The notes beneath the pieces are model-generated. The model worked only from the letters and a program-made list of their open reading frames with translations, was not told where the DNA came from and did no database searches. Positions 59,427 to 64,000 of a stretch of 64,000 nt of DNA are shown in pieces. Every line of letters begins with the position of its first letter. Positions within the stretch are counted from its first letter, which is position 1. The position numbers and the translations under genes were made by a program. The DNA is taken from assembly GCF_024721265.1 (NCBI RefSeq), contig NZ_JAMXOC010000008.1, positions 48,409-112,408 on the forward strand, in the 5' to 3' direction. Source of the stretch: Ohessyouella blattaphilus. Lineage in GTDB: Bacteria > Bacillota > Clostridia > Lachnospirales > Lachnospiraceae.

Positions 59427-60227
59427 ATGGTGATTAGATGTGATAAAAGTCACGAAGAGGAACTGCTTAAGTATGCTCACGAAGAGGCAGTGCTTAATAC
59501 TTTCCTGATAGCGGACATACTAATCTATGGGTTTGCTAATGATTTTCAAGAAATCCATGTAGAGACGAAGAGTCAAGAGGTTACCGCGGAAACGATAAAA
59601 GGGATATATCTTCGTTTCTATGACAACTTAATAGTTTACGGAAAAGAAGATCGGGTTGATGAAGCGTTTGCGCTAGCGTATGTAAGGGAAAAGGGAATTC
59701 GCCAGGTGATGGGTCGGGAAGAGACCATCCGGAAGCTGGCAAATCAACTAGATGGCTATACGGCGATTACCAAAGGGCTTTATGTGTTTGCCGGTGATCT
59801 GAATAAGCTTCCCAAAGACCAGGGGTGTATTCAGGAGGCGACCCTGGCAGATGGCGAGCGGTTATTTGCCTTTCTGCGCAAGTTTCCAGAATTCAGAGCG
59901 GCCTATGCTTCAAAAGACATGCTGCTGAACCGTTTGCGCTCCGGAGAAGGGCGTCACTTCTTTATAACAGAGGGGACCAAGATTATTGCCGGGGCGAATA
60001 CGGCAGCGAAAAGTCCACAAACCACCATGATCGGCGGCGTGGGGTGCTTGCCAGAGTTTCGCAATAGAGGGCTCGCTACTCAGCTAGTGGGGCACCTCGC
60101 AGCGCTAATTGTGAAAGAAGGTAAGATTCCTTGTCTGCTGGCAATTCCCGAGACAGAGCACAATCTGTATGTGGCGTGTGGATTTACCAAGGAGGCAGCG
60201 TGGACGATTTTGGAGAGGAACGAGTAA
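59427..60227 (+). CDS. GNAT family acetyltransferase
   Basis: A 266-aa protein whose C-terminal half is a GNAT domain: IGGVGCLPEFRNRGLATQLVGHLAALI holds the acetyl-CoA pyrophosphate loop (RNRGLA), and NLYVACGFTKEAAWTIL the usual end. The N-terminal half (VLNTFLIADILIYGF) resembles the partner half found in two-domain GNATs of Firmicutes. Substrate unknown. Start ATG 59427 behind GGGGTGA; a TTG at 59400 close to AAAGGAG is possible. Stop overlaps the ecfA start (TAATG). Confidence 0.87.
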   Translation: MVIRCDKSHEEELLKYAHEEAVLNTFLIADILIYGFANDFQEIHVETKSQEVTAETIKGIYLRFYDNLIVYGKEDRVDEAFALAYVREKGIRQVMGREETIRKLANQLDGYTAITKGLYVFAGDLNKLPKDQGCIQEATLADGERLFAFLRKFPEFRAAYASKDMLLNRLRSGEGRHFFITEGTKIIAGANTAAKSPQTTMIGGVGCLPEFRNRGLATQLVGHLAALIVKEGKIPCLLAIPETEHNLYVACGFTKEAAWTILERNE

Positions 60228-61930
60228 TGGATAGAAAGGTTATGATTGAATTTGAAAATTACACCTTCAAGTACTTTAGCCAAGCAGAACCGACTTTGCA
60301 CGAGATTAATCTGCAGATATATGAAGGTGAGAAGGTCTTGATTGTGGGTCCCTCTGGTAGCGGGAAAAGCACCTTAGGCCATTGCCTAAATGGATTGATT
60401 CCTTCTTCTTATAAAGGAGAAACTACAGGGACGCTACGAATTGAGGGAAAGGATGTGTCGGACCAGAGCATTTTTGAACGCTCGGGGCAAGTGGGAACGG
60501 TACTTCAAGATGCAGATGGTCAGTTTGTCGGGCTGTCAGTTGGTGAGGACATTGCCTTCTCCTTGGAGAATGACGGTACCGATCAAGTAAAGATGAAAGA
60601 GCTAGTAGATCAAGTGTCCGCTCTTGTAGATATGGATCAGCATCTAAAATCCTCGCCCTTTGAACTATCAGGTGGTCAGAAGCAACGGGTTTCTTTTGCC
60701 GGGATCATGGTGAATGACGTGCCGATTATGCTTTTTGATGAACCGCTGGCGAACTTAGACCCAGCTACCGGTAAGACGGCAATCGATTTAATCGATCAGA
60801 TTCACCAGCAGTTTCATAAGACGATGGTGATTATCGAGCATCGCTTAGAGGATGTGCTATATCGCCACGTAGACCGGATTATCGTCATCGAAGAAGGGCG
60901 CATTGTGGCCGAGGGTACGCCGGATGCTCTCCTAGCTGGGGCAGTGTTATCCCGGTGCGGGATTCGGGAGCCTTTATACGTAACGGCTATTAAATACGCG
61001 GGGGTAGCGCCAGATGAAAGCTTGCGCCTAGGAAGCATTGAGACCCTTAATATTGACCAGGTGAAGGCCCCGCTATTAGCTTGGGAAAAGGCTCAGAGGA
61101 AAAGCCCTGAGAAAGCGGAAAAGGAAGAGATTTTAAGAATCAGCAACCTAGAGTTTAGCTATACGAAAAAGCGCCAGATTTTAAAAGGGATTGATATCTC
61201 CATTAAGGCCGGGGAAATGGTGAGTATCGTAGGGCGTAACGGCGCCGGGAAAAGTACGCTGGCGAAAGTTATCTGCGGGTTTGTGAAGGAAGACGCAGGT
61301 GATGTCTTCTACAAAGGCCAGTCTCTCAAAGGCCAAACCATCAAGGAGCGCTCCCAGATTATTGGATACGTTATGCAAAATCCGAATCAGATGATCTGCA
61401 AACCGATGATCTATGATGAGATTGCCCTGGGACTACGCTTGCGGGACGTACCTGAGGAAGAGATCGAACCAAGAGTGGAAAAGGTCATGAAAATCTGTGG
61501 GCTTACGCCTTTTCGTAAGTGGCCCGTATCAGCTCTTAGCTATGGACAGAAAAAGCGGGTGACGATAGCGTCAATCCTGGTGCTAAATCCTCACGTTCTT
61601 ATTCTCGACGAACCAACGGCCGGTCAGGACTATAAGCACTATACAGAGATTATGGAGTTTTTAAAAGAATTAAATGACCAAGGGGTGACGATTATTCTGA
61701 TTACTCACGATATGCACCTGATGTTAGAGTATACCCCTCATGCCATCGTCCTATCGGAAGGGGAAAAGCTAGGGGATGCAAGTGCGGCTCAGATTTTGTC
61801 AAATCCTGAAGTGGCAGCGGCGGCGAACTTAAAGGTAACGTCTCTTTATGACTTAGCCCAAAAGATCGGTCTACCGGAACCTTCAAAGTTTGTTCAGCAA
61901 TTTATCGACTCCGAAAAGGAGGTGCGGTAG
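60227..61930 (+). CDS. ecfA: Fused ECF transporter ATPases (EcfA1-EcfA2)
   Basis: A 567-aa protein with two complete ABC ATPase domains. Domain 1 (about 1-240): GPSGSGKST, LQDADGQFVGLSVGEDI, LSGGQKQR, LFDEPLANLDP. Domain 2 (about 300-540): GRNGAGKST, MQNPNQMICKPMIYDEI, ALSYGQKKR (signature variant), LILDEPTAGQD, THDMHLM. In group II ECF transporters the two are separate proteins shared by many S components; here they are fused. bioY and queT in this window encode possible S partners. Confidence 0.95.
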   Translation: MDRKVMIEFENYTFKYFSQAEPTLHEINLQIYEGEKVLIVGPSGSGKSTLGHCLNGLIPSSYKGETTGTLRIEGKDVSDQSIFERSGQVGTVLQDADGQFVGLSVGEDIAFSLENDGTDQVKMKELVDQVSALVDMDQHLKSSPFELSGGQKQRVSFAGIMVNDVPIMLFDEPLANLDPATGKTAIDLIDQIHQQFHKTMVIIEHRLEDVLYRHVDRIIVIEEGRIVAEGTPDALLAGAVLSRCGIREPLYVTAIKYAGVAPDESLRLGSIETLNIDQVKAPLLAWEKAQRKSPEKAEKEEILRISNLEFSYTKKRQILKGIDISIKAGEMVSIVGRNGAGKSTLAKVICGFVKEDAGDVFYKGQSLKGQTIKERSQIIGYVMQNPNQMICKPMIYDEIALGLRLRDVPEEEIEPRVEKVMKICGLTPFRKWPVSALSYGQKKRVTIASILVLNPHVLILDEPTAGQDYKHYTEIMEFLKELNDQGVTIILITHDMHLMLEYTPHAIVLSEGEKLGDASAAQILSNPEVAAAANLKVTSLYDLAQKIGLPEPSKFVQQFIDSEKEVR

Positions 61931-62764
61931 ATGAAGAGTAAACTATTTGATTACGTTGAAAAAGACAATATTATCTATAATCTTTCGGGATTTACGAAAC
62001 TAATATGTTTCGTTTGCTATACCTTTGCGGTGATGTTTTCCTACGATATTCGCTGTATTATCGGGGTTGCCGTCTTGTCAGTTATCTTTTTTCGCATGTC
62101 GGAGATTAAGTTCTCCCAGGTAAGGACGATGATAATTTACGTCTTCGTTTTCTTACTGTTAAACTTTGTGCTCACGTTTCTCTTTAGTCCCACCTATGGC
62201 ACGGAGATATACGGAACGGAGCATGTGATTTTTCCGATTCTCGGTCGTTACGTGGTGACCCAGGAACAACTTTTATATCAGCTGACGAAGCTTTTAAAAT
62301 ACGCAGCAACGGTACCGATGGGGATGCTTTTTTTACTGACTACCAACCCTAGTGAGTTTGCCGCTTCCATTAACCGGATTGGTATTAGCTATAAGGGGGC
62401 CTTTGCTCTATCTTTAACCTTGCGGTATTTTCCGGATTTGATTCGTGACTACGGCGATATCTCTTTGGCTCAGCAGAGCCGGGGTTTAGACTTATCGAAG
62501 AAGGAGAAGCTAGGAACAAGGATTAAGAATATTATGAATATCTGTATTCCCCTGATTTTTTCTACTTTGGACCGAATTGAGTTAATCAGTAACGCTATGG
62601 ATTTGCGGGGCTTTGGAAAGAAAAAGAAACGTACCTGGTACGCGGCGAAGCCTCTTAAGGCTGGCGACTGGGTGGCGATTGTCCTAGCGGTTATCGTGTT
62701 TGCCATTACAGTTATGATTAGTGTCTTTATTAATAAGTCCAGATTTTGGAATCCATTTATATAA
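61931..62764 (+). CDS. ecfT: ECF transporter transmembrane subunit EcfT
   Basis: A 277-aa CbiQ/EcfT protein with about five helices and the two coupling-helix signatures: AQQSRGLDLSK (Ala-Arg-Gly type) and SNAMDLRGFGKKK. It follows the ATPase gene without gap (stop TAG abutting ATG, with GGAGGTG upstream). Confidence 0.94.
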   Translation: MKSKLFDYVEKDNIIYNLSGFTKLICFVCYTFAVMFSYDIRCIIGVAVLSVIFFRMSEIKFSQVRTMIIYVFVFLLLNFVLTFLFSPTYGTEIYGTEHVIFPILGRYVVTQEQLLYQLTKLLKYAATVPMGMLFLLTTNPSEFAASINRIGISYKGAFALSLTLRYFPDLIRDYGDISLAQQSRGLDLSKKEKLGTRIKNIMNICIPLIFSTLDRIELISNAMDLRGFGKKKKRTWYAAKPLKAGDWVAIVLAVIVFAITVMISVFINKSRFWNPFI

Positions 62765-62790
62765 GTATGTGAAAGAGAGGTAGATTATTT

Positions 62791-63636
62791 ATGAAACCAA
62801 TGTTAGTTTTCCAGACAGATTTTACTTATAAAGAAAGCGCCGTTAGCTCCATGTACGGCGTGGTAAAAAGTGTAGACAGGGAGCTAGAGATCCACGACGG
62901 TACCCACGAGCTGCCACAATACGATACTTGGAGTGCCAGTTATCGTTTGTTCCAGAGCTTGCCTTTTTGGCCGGAGGGCACGATTTACGTCTCGGTGGTG
63001 GACCCAGGGGTGGGCACTTCGAGAAAGGCGTGTGTGGCTAAAACTGTCACCGGTCACTACGTGGTGACCCCGGATAATGGGGCTTTAACTCATGTGAAAG
63101 CGATGATGGGCATTGAGGCTGTCCGGGAGATTGATGAGAGTGTGAACCGCTTAAGAGGAAAAGGGACAGAAGAGGTGGCGATTTTCCATGGCCGGGACGT
63201 GTTTGGCTATACGGCTGCTAGACTTGCCAGTGGTATTATCGACTTTGCGGGCGTAGGTCCAGAATACGGCCTTGATGAGATTGTTACCCATCCCCTGCTC
63301 ACCCCAGAGATTACCCCAGGGAGAGTGGAAGGTATTTTTGAGATTAATGATCCGAATTTCGGTAACCTTTGGACGAATATACCGCTAAAGGATTTCCGAG
63401 AGGCGGGATTTGCTTACGGCGATCTGGTTAAGATGACCGTAGAGCACGACGGCCAGGAGGTGTTCCAAGAGTCGGTACTTTTCCACCAAAGCTTTGGTTA
63501 CGCCAAGAAGGGCGACCCGATGATTTATAACAATGAGCTGATGCGAATTGCCATGGCGGTTAGCCAAGGGAACTTCTGCAACCAGTACCAGTTAGGGTAC
63601 GGTCCTGAGTGGAAAGTCATCTTGCAAAAAATATAG
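62791..63636 (+). CDS. SAM hydrolase / SAM hydroxide adenosyltransferase (DUF62), copy 2
   Basis: A 281-aa paralogue of the gene at 58434-59297, with aligned motifs QTDFTYKESAVSSMYGV, HELPQYDTWSASYRL, VVDPGVGTSRKAC, TPDNGALTHV and FHGRDVFGYTAARLA. The first loop differs (TYKES for GTADG), so substrate preference may differ. It lies 26 bp after ecfT (GAGAGG ribosome site) and is the last gene of the GNAT-EcfAA'T operon. Confidence 0.9.
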   Translation: MKPMLVFQTDFTYKESAVSSMYGVVKSVDRELEIHDGTHELPQYDTWSASYRLFQSLPFWPEGTIYVSVVDPGVGTSRKACVAKTVTGHYVVTPDNGALTHVKAMMGIEAVREIDESVNRLRGKGTEEVAIFHGRDVFGYTAARLASGIIDFAGVGPEYGLDEIVTHPLLTPEITPGRVEGIFEINDPNFGNLWTNIPLKDFREAGFAYGDLVKMTVEHDGQEVFQESVLFHQSFGYAKKGDPMIYNNELMRIAMAVSQGNFCNQYQLGYGPEWKVILQKI

Positions 63637-63682
63637 ATTAAGATATAATTAAGAAAAATTGCAACGATAGTTTTATAAAAAT

Positions 63683-63722
63683 AAACGCTAGAGTCTTGAT
63701 AAATAAAGGGCTCTAGCGTTTT
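63683..63722 (+). terminator. Terminator of the ECF-DUF62 operon
   Basis: Arms AAACGCTAGAG (63683-63693) and CTCTAGCGTTT (63711-63721), 17-nt loop, short T-run. Confidence 0.8.
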
Positions 63723-63910
63723 GCGTATATTGCAATATGCAGTTGAAGAAAGTAAAAAGTCCAAAAAAAGTCCAAAATGGGAAAATTAGAAAGGGTATAG
63801 CGCCCGCCCGGGGGCAAGCAATAAGATAATGGAAAACGCCACCCACCGACGTACCACCTTTGCGTGTGATTTATTCCCAAAATGAGAAAAGTATTGTATG
63901 CGTAACGGAT
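63723..63910. other. Gene-free stretch near the right edge
   Basis: No ORF. It contains a short direct repeat (AGTCCAAAA twice, about 63756-63777), a GC-rich stem candidate GCCCGCCC/GGGGGC (about 63802-63816) and a palindromic TATTGCAATA at 63728-63737. I could not assign a function; it may hold a small RNA ending at the 63916-63949 terminator. Confidence 0.5.
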
Positions 63911-63915
63911 AAGTT

Positions 63916-63949
63916 AAGCCCCTAGTAGCTAAGTGCTGCCGGGGCTTTT
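63916..63949 (+). terminator. Intrinsic terminator next to group II intron end
   Basis: Outer arms AAGCCCC (63916-63922) and GGGGCTT (63941-63947), an inner GTAGC/GCTGC stem, then TTTT. The putative intron begins three bases after it. Confidence 0.8.
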
Positions 63950-63952
63950 GTA

Positions 63953-64000
63953 GTGCGCCTGGCGGCGCACGTTTCTAACCGGTGTAAGTCCGCAATCCGC
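63953..64000 (+). mobile_element. 5' end of a probable group II intron (continues beyond window)
   Basis: The last 48 bases begin GTGCGCCTGGCGGCGCACG and continue to GGTGTAAGTCCG. Bacterial group II introns start GTGYG, and the following GGTG-AAGTCC element matches domain I of class C introns such as the Oceanobacillus iheyensis ribozyme as I remember it. Class C introns insert just downstream of intrinsic terminators, and a terminator ends 3 bp before this start. The reverse transcriptase gene would lie outside the window. Confidence 0.7.

Noticed and set aside
63838..63868. Minus strand contains AAAGGTGGTACG, similar to the T-box antiterminator core
   Set aside because: No specifier stem, no matching terminator with T-run and no downstream aminoacyl-tRNA synthetase or amino-acid gene on that strand; chance similarity.
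1..64000. CRISPR arrays, tRNA/rRNA genes, insertion sequences, prophage
   Set aside because: No regularly spaced repeats, cloverleaf-type sequences, transposase or phage structural genes were seen; the only mobile-element signal is the partial group II intron at the right end.

Overview
The window looks like chromosomal DNA of an anaerobic Clostridia-type Firmicute, most likely a Lachnospiraceae relative. The signs are: mid GC content, strong AGGAGG-type ribosome sites with frequent TTG/GTG starts, sigma-A promoters with 17-bp spacers, a PerR/rubrerythrin peroxide defence, a Clostridia-style Tad pilus locus (Flp1 pilin, DUF5702, DUF6382), orphan-ATPase sugar transport, and MecA, QueT and EcfAA'T genes. 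I see no complete mobile element, tRNA, rRNA or CRISPR array.

Layout. 1-4.7 kb (+): end of a eukaryote-like isoleucyl-tRNA synthetase, glycogen phosphorylase, a membrane protein and a GIY-YIG protein. 4.7-7.2 kb (-): hemolysin III, rubrerythrin, reverse rubrerythrin and PerR. 7.2-7.6 kb: a gene-free stretch with five DnaA boxes. 7.6-8.9 kb: DUF1858, HIT and rhomboid genes. 8.9-17.0 kb (-): a ten-gene Tad (type IVc) pilus operon. 17.1-21.2 kb (-): dCMP deaminase, upp, the tRNA threonylcarbamoyl-AMP synthase and a GH18 cell-wall hydrolase. 21.7-24.4 kb: mecA, murG and MTA/SAH nucleosidase. 24.4-32.4 kb (+): pgi, then a block resembling the B. subtilis yaaO-tmk-holB-yaaT-yabB-yabC order, ending in a sugar-importer ATPase with an abnormal signature motif. 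32.4-36.2 kb: a MATE exporter behind an attenuator that resembles a guanidine-IV (mepA) riboswitch, and an aconitase-family hydratase. 36.2-38.8 kb: a 40-bp perfect palindrome, an ECF sigma factor and a membrane beta-propeller protein. 38.8-39.4 kb: bioY with a BirA-like operator. 39.5-49.0 kb (+): a xylo-oligosaccharide locus (YesM/YesN pair, lipoprotein, binding protein, two permeases, GH120 beta-xylosidase). 49.1-49.84 kb: a probable ~710-nt structured non-coding RNA with its own promoter. 49.9-53.7 kb (+): an AraC/GyrI-like regulator and a metNIQ methionine importer preceded by a methionine-rich leader peptide. 53.8-57.4 kb (+): a MacB-like ABC system. 57.4-63.6 kb: VOC protein, queT with a preQ1-I riboswitch, two SAM-hydrolase (DUF62) paralogues flanking a GNAT protein and an EcfAA'T module. 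63.6-64.0 kb: terminators and what looks like the first 48 nt of a group II intron.

The strongest candidates for something undescribed are (1) the metNIQ leader: a 37-codon ORF with runs of four and three Met codons, a downstream intrinsic terminator, and an 11-bp antiterminator pairing that begins 12 nt after the last Met codon, which is the layout of ribosome-mediated attenuation responding to methionyl-tRNA; (2) the large non-coding RNA at 49.13-49.84 kb; and (3) the isolated DnaA-box cluster at 7.28-7.36 kb. All functional assignments are from reading the sequence; no database search was run.
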